64,000 nt of DNA from Haliotis asinina. Taxonomy: Eukaryota; Mollusca; Gastropoda; Lepetellida; Haliotidae. Shown piece by piece: positions 36,492-46,946 of this stretch. Within the stretch, counting starts at the first letter, position 1, and the number at the start of each line of letters is the position of its first letter. The translations under genes were made by a program, and so were the position numbers. The notes below the pieces were generated by a model. The model saw nothing but the letters and a program-made list of their open reading frames with translations. It was not told the DNA's origin and ran no database searches. The DNA is taken from contig NC_090285.1 of NCBI RefSeq assembly GCF_037392515.1, forward strand, positions 5,645,501 to 5,709,500, read 5' to 3'.

Positions 36492-39400
36492 GTGAGTACT
36501 GGGTGTCATGTACTGAGTAGAAGTGGTCAAGGTGAGTAGTGGGTATATTGTATGTGGTAGCAAGGTCAAGGTGAGTACTGGGTGTTGTGTACACGCCAGT
36601 AAGTTCAAGATGAGTAGTTTATGTCGTGTACAGTGTAGAAGGGTCAAGGTGAGTACAAGTTGTCTTGTACTTCAGTTTTGGGGTATACAGTACTGTGGGT
36701 CAGGGTGAGCACTGGATAATTCGCTAAGAACTGGTTATCTGAAATAAAGTTTAAGAGGTCAAAGTGAGTACTGGTGTCTTGTGTATCATGTAGTGAATTG
36801 TGGGTTAAGGTGAGCACAGGGTAATGTTCTAAGGATCTAATGTTCTGGGTATCTGAAATATAGTACAAGAGATCAAGATGATGGCAAACTTTGTCTACAG
36901 TTGTTCTCAGAGTAAATCTGCAGGTGACAATGAAGTACGTTTGTCTTCAAAGTTTAATTTTCTGTGAATTTCACAAAAATAGTGTCATAAGTTTCTGTGA
37001 TGCTATTTGTCTGTCTACAGATGCTGCCGATTCTATTCTACATCATCTGCACCTTTGCACTCCATGCACTGCTGGTGGCAGCCCTGTTCACGTCTGCATG
37101 GGTTCTGAGTGGGACCTGGCTGGCAGGGGTTCTCACATCAGGGTTCTATGTTGCCAACAGGTGTGTTACAGAAGTCGTGGTTTACAGCTACAATCTAAGC
37201 CTGGGGTGATGGGGTAGTCAAGAGTTAAAGTATTCGCTGGTGATGCCGAAGACCTGGATTAAATTCATGTCATGGGTATAATGTGTGAAGATCATTTCTG
37301 GTGTCCCTTGTCGTGATTTTTCTGGAATATTGCTGAAAGTGGCATAAAACTAAACTTACTACAATGTAAACCACAGAAATTTGCTGAGTGACCTCTCTTA
37401 CCCCTTTGCCAGGTTATCTTAATTGAAACTTAGATTACCCACATTGTGAAGGTTAGTCTGTAAGCACTTACCAGTATATGTGGGTTTCGAATGTATGTAG
37501 GGTCATGGGATTTGGGGTGATGGAAAGTTCTTCTCTACTTTTCAAACTACATCGGTCTCATCTTTAAAGGTGGCATGTTCCAGGATTGACACAACTCGTG
37601 TGGGTTACACCATTCCGCTGAGAGAGAGCTTCTCTCTGCCATTCCTGTGGGTCCAGGTGACTGCCATCACAATCTACTTCCAGGCAGGTGCTATCTCCAG
37701 ACTCAAGGAGGTAAGTCTCGTCACAAAACTTGTCATTTCGTCATATATATAATACAGATGGAGTCTATATTTCAGAGACTCATAAATATGATCACAAGAT
37801 CAACTGTTGAGTAGGTTTCATATGAAATGAAATTTCTACTGTGCACTTACCATCTGTTCTTGTGTTTACAGAAAGTTCTGCTGTCTGTCATCCTGACTTT
37901 CACATTCCTTTTTGCACTGTGCTGGCAGTTCAACCAGTTTGTCTTCCTGCTGCAAGTGTCCACATTGTTCGGTGTTTGGATCCTTGGAATCATACCAGCA
38001 TACAAGGTAACAACTGAATTTGTTCACTCACTCACTGATCATGTGTTTTGGAAGGGGTGGCGCTGCCAAGCCATTATCTCACTCTTATAACACTCCGTGG
38101 AGATTCCTGTTTAGAGTAGATCTCCACAACCAATGCAGGGGGTAAGATGTAATTTAATGAAACAGTCGGTCAGGCTTGGTGAATTGGTTGAATTACATTG
38201 TATATGTAAGATTTTGTGAAGAATATTTGAAGATCTGTTTCTGACACCAACTATTTACAGGTGGTTATTGTCTTGACTACAGTTTATTGCAGTGTGAAAC
38301 AACACACAAAGAAAACCTTTTCATGCAGATATTTATCAACGAATAAACTTGAGTTGCATTACTGGCCAGGACTAAAGTCACAGAATTCATGGGAGGGTCA
38401 TGTAATAAAGACACATAAGATCAAATCTGTGAAAACAACTACAGTATTATTTTATCTGTTTAGATATATATCTTTAATGTGTATTCAAAATATCTCAAGA
38501 TTAAAGCGTTTCAGCATCCTTGAACAAGTGACCAAGCATTTGGGAGTATAGTTGAAGTAAGAATGTATGTTTGACAGGTACGCAACATGCTGCATGTGAT
38601 GCTGGCCACCATGCTGATGGTGTGCCTCTTCCAGTTCGTCAACAAGATGATCCTGGTGTCCCTCGGGATGAGTCTAGTCCTGGCTTCCTATGCTGTCATG
38701 TACATTAAGGTGGGTAGTCTCAATATGGCCTGAGAGAAGTGTCAGCTTGGCTGGAGAAGTATACATTGTGTTGTGGTGTATTGTGAGGTATACCTAGTGT
38801 CGTACTGTTAATGAGAAGTATACATGTTGCTGTGTTGTCTGTGACAAATATACATGATGTTGCATTGTCTGACATGTACACATTGTGTTTTATTGTCCGT
38901 AGCAAGTTCTCATGGTATTGTGTTGTCTGTGGCAAGTATGCATTGTGTTGAGTTGTCTGTGACAAGTACACATTGTGTTGTGTTACCTGTGGCAAGTATA
39001 CATTGTGTTGTGTTGCCTGTGACAAGTACACACTGTGTTGTATTGTCGGTGACAAGTACACGTTGTTTTGTGTTGTATATGACAAGGATACATTGTCTTG
39101 TGTTGCTGCAGGGAGATGTGGAGAGAGCTGGTGGTGTGATAAAGGGAATCGTGACGACTGTCGTCTATAGTGTGCTGGTGTTGGTGCTGGCGGGAGTCAT
39201 CACAACGCTGCTGAAGGTAGGTCACATACAGCTGATATTCATGCAGTGTCCTACCTCAGCCTGAACACTGGGATGTTACTATGTGATTGATGATTTTCCT
39301 CTTCAGTTGTATTTATCTTGTGTACTAGACTTGTTATCATATGCAGGGATTACAATTTCCATGTGAATTCATCTAAAAAACTTGGCTGGAAATAGCAATC

Positions 39401-42400
39401 AGTGATGACATGTTTGCCCCCATCAGCTGATAATTCCATTTCATTATATCCATTCAGCTAAAAGGTGTATCTCTTGTATTCTTTGATGGAAGAATATGCA
39501 CGTCTGCAGTATCTTCAGTGTTTACAAACAAAACATGGCTGCATCATTGTCCGTCGGTGATCAGGCCAGAAAGGACCTGGGCTTCTGACACTGAGCAGTG
39601 TTATTGCAAACATGTGAGTTTGGATCATCACACAACTGGACATCCATGACACTGGGATAATTGTCATCATATCCAAGTTATTGTCTCACATGCAGAGAAT
39701 CTGTCTGAGTAACTAAGGTTTGTTACAAGTAGAGGATAGTATTGGGATATGCATATTATTAGGATGTTTTGTTTATCTTGATATGTTCGTTTGTTTTTCC
39801 TCCCCAGCTCTTGCTGCAGGTTGATGCTGATGACCATATATTCAAATTCCTGAGTTCAAAGTTTGGTTATGGGAACCAGAGGTGAGCTGGACTTAGTCTT
39901 GTTTTTCCAATGACAGTTGATGACTTTCACCATTTGCAATATTTATAACTATATATCAAAGTATGAAACTCCCGAAGGTTTAAACCAGACCACAGGACTT
40001 GTTGGATGTAAAACTTGCCAGCCCTGACCAAAACGTACCTGCCCACAAACAATATATTGGAATTAATAATTTATTTTTACCAGGGAATGATTAACGATAT
40101 ATATTGGGTTTTGATGATCAAGTGTTGGCAATGATGTATATCCTCCAGTTACTATGAATGAGTGTGTTGCCCTGAACACGGCAACTAAGTCATTTCCCGA
40201 AAGTTCGGGCACTTACAACAATCGTCAACACTGTAGAATGCCCTTGAATAAGTCTCCCGGAAGTAAACACATGGAAAACTAGGAGGAGATAAACCAGAAT
40301 CCTAAAAGTGTTGACATCTATTAAAACGAAATGTGACCCATCATATTATTCAAAACACTAAACATTGTGACCTAATAATAATTATTACTGAATTAATGAC
40401 AAAATATACAGAAAATACACACTCATAACAATACTATCCTGAAATATGATGAATATGTTCATGATGTACATGTCTAAATTTCAACCTGACTGTCAGGTAG
40501 GTGAATTTGAAACTCTGGCAGTAAATATTGAATATACCCCATCCCAGGCAGTTGGGAAGGCAGGTATTTCAAACACTAAATATATATCCGAGATTGGCCA
40601 GTATTAATGCTCAGAATGTTTCAGACAAACAACAGTGATAATTTAAAGTTGAACATATAAAGTTGTGACCATTGCTAAATACATGCATACTGAGTCTCAT
40701 CAAATAAGGTCCAGTTCATGTGACGATGAATGGTACATTAGGACCATGGTAAAACTATTGTGTTGTTTGTGCCGTGAAGACTTGAGTAGAATAATGTTAA
40801 TAATCAATGTTGTAACTTGTCAGCAGATATGATGACTGTTCAGTTTGTTGGTACTCCATAGGCATGTTGTGTGTGGAAGTTAAAATGCCCTTATCGTTAC
40901 CCTAGTGTCAATTCAGTTACCATATGTGCAAACCTCGTGGGCTCCAGAACTCTGAACACTTTCAAAATAATTATAGGAAGTTATTGATGATGTTGTTGCT
41001 ATGATACAACTTGTACAGCTACTGCTCCTCTGTGTTGCAGGGACTTTGACTCCCGATTGTACCTGTGTCTCGGGGCATTCGACTTCCTCACAGTGGACAC
41101 TTATCAACGCCTGACGTCTGGGCTGGTGTTCCCGCCATATGTCCTGTGTCATGCTGCCATGTTCATCACACTGTTCATCGCTGTCATTCAGAACTTCAGG
41201 TTGGTAGGCCATCCATAAAATTGAAGTTAACAATGTATGGCCCCTTACAGTGGGCATTCTTCTCCTTTATGGTGCAGACTTAATGTTGTTCAACAGTCTT
41301 CAGACAAAATCCACTGTGTTTGAAGGGTGTAGGTGCTGGTGTGCAAGTCTCAAGCAGTACCTGTCAATTTACAAATGTTTGTGATATTGAGGTGAGATTA
41401 GATTTTACATTGTGTTATACTTATAACTTATAGATCTTACATTTATGTTGTTGAACTGTTGTTACTGATTCTCAGACAAAGTCTCATAGAAGGTGTGGTT
41501 TGAATGAGGATTAACTGGCTACGGTGGCTGCTGTGTGTGAATGGTATTTGTGTGCAGGTCTCAGTAGTCTGTCACTGCACAGGAGATGTATGTTGTAATG
41601 ATGGGTGATGGGGGTGAACATTGTACTGCTTTTTACCTTGTGACAGACAAGTATGTGTGTATGTCTGAGTCACTGTGTTTGTGACTGTGTTGATGGTTAA
41701 GTCATCGTACTGTCACTTTCAGATTTGTTTTCACACTTCACAGTGTCATTTCATGAAGCAGCTTGTACGCCTATTCACTCACTCTCTGCTTGACAATATT
41801 TGCCACTCAGTGTAACAGAGCCAAATCTGAAAGTGTGTTTGAAAGGACATGACACATAAATATATCTATATGCAGGAAATCGTCTGAAGTTAAGATGGCT
41901 GCCGAACCAGCAACAAATGGCAAGAAGTCTGCTGGTGACAAGGTCAAGGTCACAGAGACACCACCGACCCACATTCTCAGCAACCGACCAGAAGTGGCCT
42001 ATGTAGCAAGTAGGTTGCCTGTATAACCCATATCCAGATATACAATGATATGTGCATCATTTCCAAGATTTACGTCAGCTATTCAGGGAATATGTGATTG
42101 TGGTTTGTAATATTTGTTTCTTATCATATCAACTTTTGTCTTGTCAACTTGAACTGTAAATTCTGCACCACATATCATTGTATCCCAATCAATGCTCATG
42201 CTGTTGATCACTGGATTATCTGGTCAAGACCCAGTTACATGCCGGGGGGATATAGTCAACGTCTCATCTGTTCGTCCGTGCGTCCTTAATCATTGTTTCC
42301 GGGGCATAATTCAGAAACCGTTCTGTATTTTTAGACCTAACTTGATAGATATAGTAATATCAACCTATACTTGTGCCTTTTGCTATTTTGCTACTTACAG

Positions 42401-45400
42401 GTTTTTGTGATTTATTATTTTCTCGGTTTCCATGGAAACATTTCGGACTTAGTCTCAAAAGTGCAAGGTGTGTTTTGTTTCCCAGAGCAGAACTCAAAAA
42501 CTCTTAATATCTGTCAGTAAAACTTGGTAGATATGTGTGGCAGATCCCAAAGTGGTGCCTTTTGCTATTTACAGGTTTTTGTGATGTATTATTTTCTCGG
42601 TTCCATGAACACGTTGCGGACTTCGTTTTCGGAGCACAACTCGAAAACCATTTCATATCTTTCAGAAGATATATTTTTTTTTATTTGCTCATTTTTTCTG
42701 GATACAGGTCACATGTTACATGTTGTAATCGACAAAATGGTAGCTAACAATTGCATGGTTGTAATATTTCCAAGAGAGTATACAGGGCTGAATTCAAAGA
42801 TTGCTATTCAAAGTTTGCACTAGCCACCAGCCTAATTCCAGGCACCAGCCTAATTCCAAAACTTCAGCTGTAGAGTAGTGTGTAAAACATCAGAGGTTTT
42901 GGTGTATATAAATTTGATGTAGTTACCATGAAACCATAGCAACACGAAGACAAAGCTGATCCCTGTTTACATGCATTGTCATAGCCGAGAAGTGTCTGTG
43001 AACAGCATTGTTTCGGTGCCATAGCTATTCAAAGTGTATGAGAAAGAGGAGCTGACATGTGTATGCTTATAATGTTAGACTTATTGTTGATGTACTATTC
43101 AAAGATTGACTTGCACCTTGTGCAGCTGAGACTGATAAGTAGGGTTCATTTCAAAAGATCTTGGCAGATATATGAGACAGATCTTGAAATGGTGACTATT
43201 TCTGATTAGATATATGGCATTTATATTTTTCATGAATTCCATGGAAACAATTCAGACATGGTCTAAAAACACAATAAGTAACTGTCAGATGATTTGTCCT
43301 TTCAAATATGTTGGGGCCAGGGGTGTATGTCATCTTCTGTTGACTCTTGTTTACAGACTTCTAGACAGGAATATTGTTTTGAGTGCAACATTAAACAACA
43401 AACAAACATTTAAAACCCACATCAAGTATCTGTTTTCTATGTTTTGGAAGAACCCACACTAAAGTAATGTATGCAGAGAGTTTCCCCGCTGTACTGACCC
43501 CAGTGTTCTGTTTCAGTCCAGACATTGTTGTTTGGTCTGCTGGCCATGTCCACACTGAGGATGAAGTACCTGTGGACACCGTACATGTGTGTGCTGGGAA
43601 GTGTGGTCTTCGTGGACAAAGACATGTGGAGGGCTATCATGCATAAGTTCAACCTGAAGGAATTTTCTGTAAGTTTTGCTTTCTGTAGTGAGAACCTGTG
43701 GAAATAAACAATAGGTGGGTGCTCTAATAAAGCTGGAATATTTCAGGGTGTGGTAATAAATAACACACCAGCTAACAACAAATATTTACAAAACTGATTG
43801 TGTGTCCTTAGCATAGTGGATGGGCAAAATGTGTGAAGCCCATTACTGGTGTCCTCCACCATGATATTGCTGGAATATTGGTAAAAGCGGAGTTATACCA
43901 AACTCACTCACTCACTCACTCACTCACTAACTTAGCTTAGTGGAAGATTTCCTAGTGATTAAAGTGTTTGCTCATGAAGTGGGTACAATGTGTGAAGCAG
44001 TGTCTACCCTCCTTGATATTACTGGGACATTGCTAAAAGCAGCGTAAAAGTAAACTCACTCACCTGTCATGAATATGATAGGGAGATTAAGTAGTGGAGT
44101 GAGAACATGTTGATCTATCAGTGATCATTGGCGTCCTTTGTTGCAGGTCCAGATGCTGAGAAACTCAGTCCTCATTGTCATCATGGCAGCTCTGTTTGCC
44201 AGGGTAGGTATACCATGTCATGTGACATGTGATGGAGCTTTGGTCATACTACCTATTTGTATATACAAGTACTCACTTTTGAATGGTTGAAGTCTGACTG
44301 AAACTCATTATCTGAAACTCATTCATGGTTTACAGTATGAAGTTTGGCAATGATGTATTTATATTGCCCAGTAGGTTGAATCACCCATCTTGTGTGTGTC
44401 ACATCATCAGATGTTCCTTGTAAAATAACACTGGCTAATTTGAGGAGGTAATCAGATATTTGTTGTGGTTGGTAAGTATATCTGGGATATTATTTTACAG
44501 GAATGGCCAACAGTGAAAACTGAGCTTGATGACCTGAGGGAATTTTACGACCCAGACACAGTGGATCTGATGGAGTGGATCAAGTAAGTGTAGGATCTCA
44601 ACACGCGTATCATACATCACATTGGGGAATACATGTCCTCCAGCTTGCTGTAAGATATATGGCAGGAATATTGTTCAAAACAGCAAACATATATTGCTGA
44701 GTGCAGTGCAGGAATATTGCTGAGTACAGTGTAAAACTAAACTAAGTAAATTTGTATGGATGTATGTATAATCCGCCCTTAGGGTATTCATTGTCATTGA
44801 GTGAGTTCAGTTTTAAGCCACAATCAGCAGTAATCCAGCTATATGGTGGCGGTCTTTAAATAATCAAGTCTGCACCAGACAATCCTGTGATTAACAACAT
44901 GAGCATCAATCTGCACAACTGGGAACTGATGACATGTGCCAACTAAGTCAGCGAGTCTGACCACCAGATCTCATTTGTCACCTCTCACGACAAGCAGAAT
45001 CGCCTTTTATGGCAAGCACAGGTTTCTGAAGACCTGTTCTACGCTTTATCTTCATGGGTCTTTTATTGTCATATCATGACAGATTAACTATAGAAATATT
45101 ACAAAATCAGGTCTTCTTTAACTTCCTAGTAACCAATGAAGATCCAGGTTAGAATTGATGTTCAGCAACCCATGCTTGTTATAGACTCGCTAACTTTGTC
45201 GCCACATGTCATCGCATCTCAATTGCTGTTGCTCACTGGATTGTCTTGTTTAGACTCGATTATGTACAGACTACCACCATATAGCTTGAATAGTATATGT
45301 ATATGTAGTATATGTGAACGTATCTGACGTTTTGACAATTCGTCTGCCAGCAAGGATATTCCCAAGACCTCCTCCTTCACCGGCAGTATGCAGCTCCTGG

Positions 45401-46946
45401 CAGGGGTGAAGCTGTGTACAGAGAGGCCCATCACCAACCACCCTCACTACGAGCACAAGGGACTCAGGATTAAGACCAAAGAAGTTGGTACACCGACAGG
45501 AAACATCACTGTGTCCAAACAGGCTTTTTGTTTTGTTTTCATGTTTCCATAAACCAAGAAGAACTAGGCCATAGCAATTATAGGAGTACTTTTTCCTGAT
45601 TGGCTGATAATTGAATCAGTGTCACAAACTCATACCGTACATATCACATAGAAAATGTGCTTCTCATCTGATATGAAACAGTTGATATTATACAGTGCAT
45701 GATTTCTTTCAGAGTGAAGCAGAAACAGGAAGACTATTCATCATTTCTCTTTTGGCAACAAACAGACTATAAATGTGCTTCATGGTGTTATTCCTGTGTG
45801 AATCCTGACTGTGATACCTGTTGGACAATGTAGAATAGATGACACCTATGTCAGCTGCATTGTGGCTTACATATTGTTCAATAGGATTTAATATTCTAGA
45901 TAACTCTGAGAGCCTTTATAAAACAGTTTCTTATTATTCAATATGTTTTTTCCCTGTCGGGTATCAGGTGTAAAATGTACAGACTAATATATCGACCAGG
46001 CTTTGGTCTTGCTGTATTGTTGGTTTGTGCAACATACCAAGTTGAGTTTGTAGATATTGTAGTGGAAAAAGACTAGAGATGGTGCTGTCTGTTGCAGCTG
46101 TACCAGATATATGGCAAGCGTGAACCAGCAGACGTTCATGCAATCCTGAAGAAACATAAGAGTAACTACATCATCCTTGAGGACTCCATCTGCCGTGCGG
46201 CCTCCACTGGCTGCCGAGTCCCCGACCTCATAGACTTTGACAATGGACAGGTATGTAAAGAAGAGTTCTGATTCACAGAGCTCTCTGTACCAGTGTTGAT
46301 TCTTATTCTTCTTGTTTAACACTTACTCACAACAGAAGCAGCAACAAGGCAGCTCTTTATTGAATATTTGGTTATTGATAGTCAACTATGGCATTATAAA
46401 TGCTGCTAGGAAAATTATACATTGAAGATTTTTTCCTATACATCAGTGGTCCTTGATCCTTGGATCCTCGCTTGCTCGCTCGCTCACTTGCTCACTCACT
46501 CACTCACTCACTCACATATTTATGGCATATAATACTGGTGAAACCATGAAATAGAGAATCTCTAACACTCTGCTTGCTAGAAGAGCTTCCAATAAATTTG
46601 TTCATTTCTCTACCTGTGCCCCCAAAAATATCAAAGGTAGTTTTTTTCCATAATTTTCACATGAAAGGGGAACAACTGCAAAGTGAGTGTTGTTACTTTG
46701 AAATAACATTTGTGATGTATGCTTTGTTTGATGCATCTTTGTGGTACTGATCATGTCCCATTCACCTGACTTACCTGTTGCTAATGACCTTTTCAGGTGC
46801 CAGACAATGGAAAGAAGGAAGATGGTCTGGAATACAGCAACACCCCACGCTTCTGTGAAAACATACGACATGATCAACCAAATTTTACCAAATATTTCAA
46901 GAAAGTATTCGAGAACAAAACATTTCGAGTTCACCAAGTTCTTTGA
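35334..46946 (+). CDS. DPY19L3: DPY19-family protein C-mannosyltransferase, DPY19L3-like, 17 coding exons, complete
   Basis: Coding exons: 35334-35564, 36027-36117, 36370-36491, 37021-37160, 37584-37710, 37872-38006, 38578-38709, 39112-39216, 39808-39881, 41041-41199, 41876-42009, 43517-43668, 44147-44203, 44501-44583, 45351-45483, 46098-46250, 46797-46946. All phases join: 2178 nt with the stop, 725 residues, close to the roughly 716 I recall for human DPY19L3. A coding-exon acceptor (TTTTGCAG, ending 35327) lies six bases before the ATG, so a non-coding first exon lies upstream. DPY19 enzymes are multipass ER membrane proteins that transfer mannose from dolichol-phosphate-mannose to tryptophan in WxxW/WxxC motifs of secreted proteins. 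The family is clear. The L3 subtype rests on YIILEDSIC and on the FCENI and FENKTF blocks near the C-terminus. Confidence 0.93.
35725..35850 (+). repeat. Short tandem array, unit about 17 bp, in DPY19L3 intron 1
   Basis: Seven or so copies of CACTATCATCTAACA with variation at the two bases between units. The array is surrounded by intron sequence. Confidence 0.85.
35925..36013 (+). repeat. Second SINE-like family, copy directly upstream of a DPY19L3 acceptor
   Basis: CAGAAATATTCCAGCTAATG, TTAATCAAGTCTAGACCAGA and CAATCTGGTGATGAGC end at CTGCACAACTGG. Only 13 bases (TTTGTTTTGCAG-containing) separate it from the exon at 36027. Confidence 0.75.
36476..36830 (+). repeat. Tandem repeat derived from the exon 3/intron 3 junction of DPY19L3
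   Basis: The exon end and donor (GTACTGGGTGTCAAG then GTGAGTACTGG) recur about eight times as GGTCAAGGTGAGTACTGG variants at intervals of about 40-70 bp. Most copies keep a usable 5' splice-site consensus (AAGGTGAGT, AAAGTGAGT, AGGGTGAGC). Confidence 0.85.
37021..44203 (+). CDS. DPY19L3: DPY19L3 membrane core exons 4-13
   Basis: Ten exons encode residues about 149-553. Most carry one or two hydrophobic spans, for example [60 protein letters not shown] and [18 protein letters not shown]. The conserved [19 protein letters not shown] block starts exon 37584-37710; its acceptor is TTCCAG, which completes an Arg codon split with the previous exon. The lumenal or cytosolic loop encoded by exon 41876-42009 is hydrophilic, variable and lacks conserved motifs. 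Exon 38578-38709 starts with VRNMLHVML right at its acceptor TTGACAG. Confidence 0.9.
37204..37360 (+). mobile_element. tRNA-headed SINE in DPY19L3 intron 4
   Basis: GGGGTAGTCAAGAGTTAAAG, GGATTAAATTCATGTCATGG, ATGTGTGAAGATCATTTCTG and TGGAATATTGCTGAAAGTGG. Confidence 0.75.
38750..39108 (+). repeat. Minisatellite, unit about 30 bp, ending at a DPY19L3 acceptor
   Basis: About 11 copies of a unit like GACAAGTACACATTGTGTTG, TGTTGTCTGT. The last unit (GACAAGGATACATTGTCTTG) runs into TGTTGCTGCAG, the acceptor of the exon starting at 39112. Confidence 0.85.
42160..42240 (-). repeat. Second SINE-like family, partial reversed copy
   Basis: On the minus strand: CCAGATAATCCAGTGATCAA and CAGCATGAGCATTGATTGGG. 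Only the central part is visible. Confidence 0.65.
42269..42680 (+). repeat. Dispersed repeat with tandem sub-units in DPY19L3 intron 11
   Basis: A block with TGCCTTTTGCTATTT, CAGGTTTTTGTGAT and TATTATTTTCTCGGTTTCCA appears at 42392-42440 and again at 42560-42610. Each is followed by CGGACTT and preceded by a variant of GCAGAACTCAAAAAC. A diverged third copy is at about 43140-43275. Confidence 0.7.
43829..44066 (+). mobile_element. Two successive SINE copies in DPY19L3 intron 12
   Basis: The first (43829-43930) has a core and tail only and ends in (ACTC)n. The second (43935-44066) is nearly full length: AGTGATTAAAGTGTTTGCTC, ACAATGTGTGAAGC, then ATTGCTAAAAGCAGCGTAAA and ACTCACTCAC. Confidence 0.75.
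44501..46946 (+). CDS. DPY19L3: DPY19L3 C-terminal lumenal domain exons 14-17
   Basis: Residues about 554-725 form the soluble C-terminal part. They include DTVDLMEWI, the conserved [20 protein letters not shown] and NHPHYE blocks, [26 protein letters not shown] and a final [12 protein letters not shown] before TGA at 46944-46946. The split codon between 44583 and 45351 gives Asn. Exon 45351-45483 ends at a GTTGGT donor, which is weaker than the others. Confidence 0.9.
44792..45045 (+). repeat. Second SINE-like family, most complete copy, plus orientation
   Basis: CAGTAATCCAGCTATATGGT, AATAATCAAGTCTGCACCAG, CAATCCTGTGATTAACAACA, GATGACATGTGCCAACTAAG and GCCTTTTATGGCAAGCACAG occur in the family order. 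Confidence 0.8.
45160..45302 (-). repeat. Second SINE-like family, reversed copy facing 44792-45045
   Basis: On the minus strand: AAGCTATATGGTGGTAGTCT, ATAATCGAGTCTAAACAAGA, CAATCCAGTGAGCAACAGC and GATGACATGTGGCGAC. It ends in AACAAGCATGGGTTGCTGAA. Both copies lie in the intron between 44584 and 45350. Confidence 0.78.
46469..46514 (+). repeat. Microsatellite (GCTC)n/(ACTC)n
   Basis: GCTTGCTCGCTCGCTCACTT followed by about seven ACTC units, in the last intron of DPY19L3. It probably marks the tail of an eroded SINE. Confidence 0.8.

Noticed and set aside
37571..37583. Upstream acceptor TTTAAAG for DPY19L3 exon 5
   Set aside because: It would put the conserved [13 protein letters not shown] block out of frame. 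The TTCCAG acceptor at 37583 keeps the split Arg codon.
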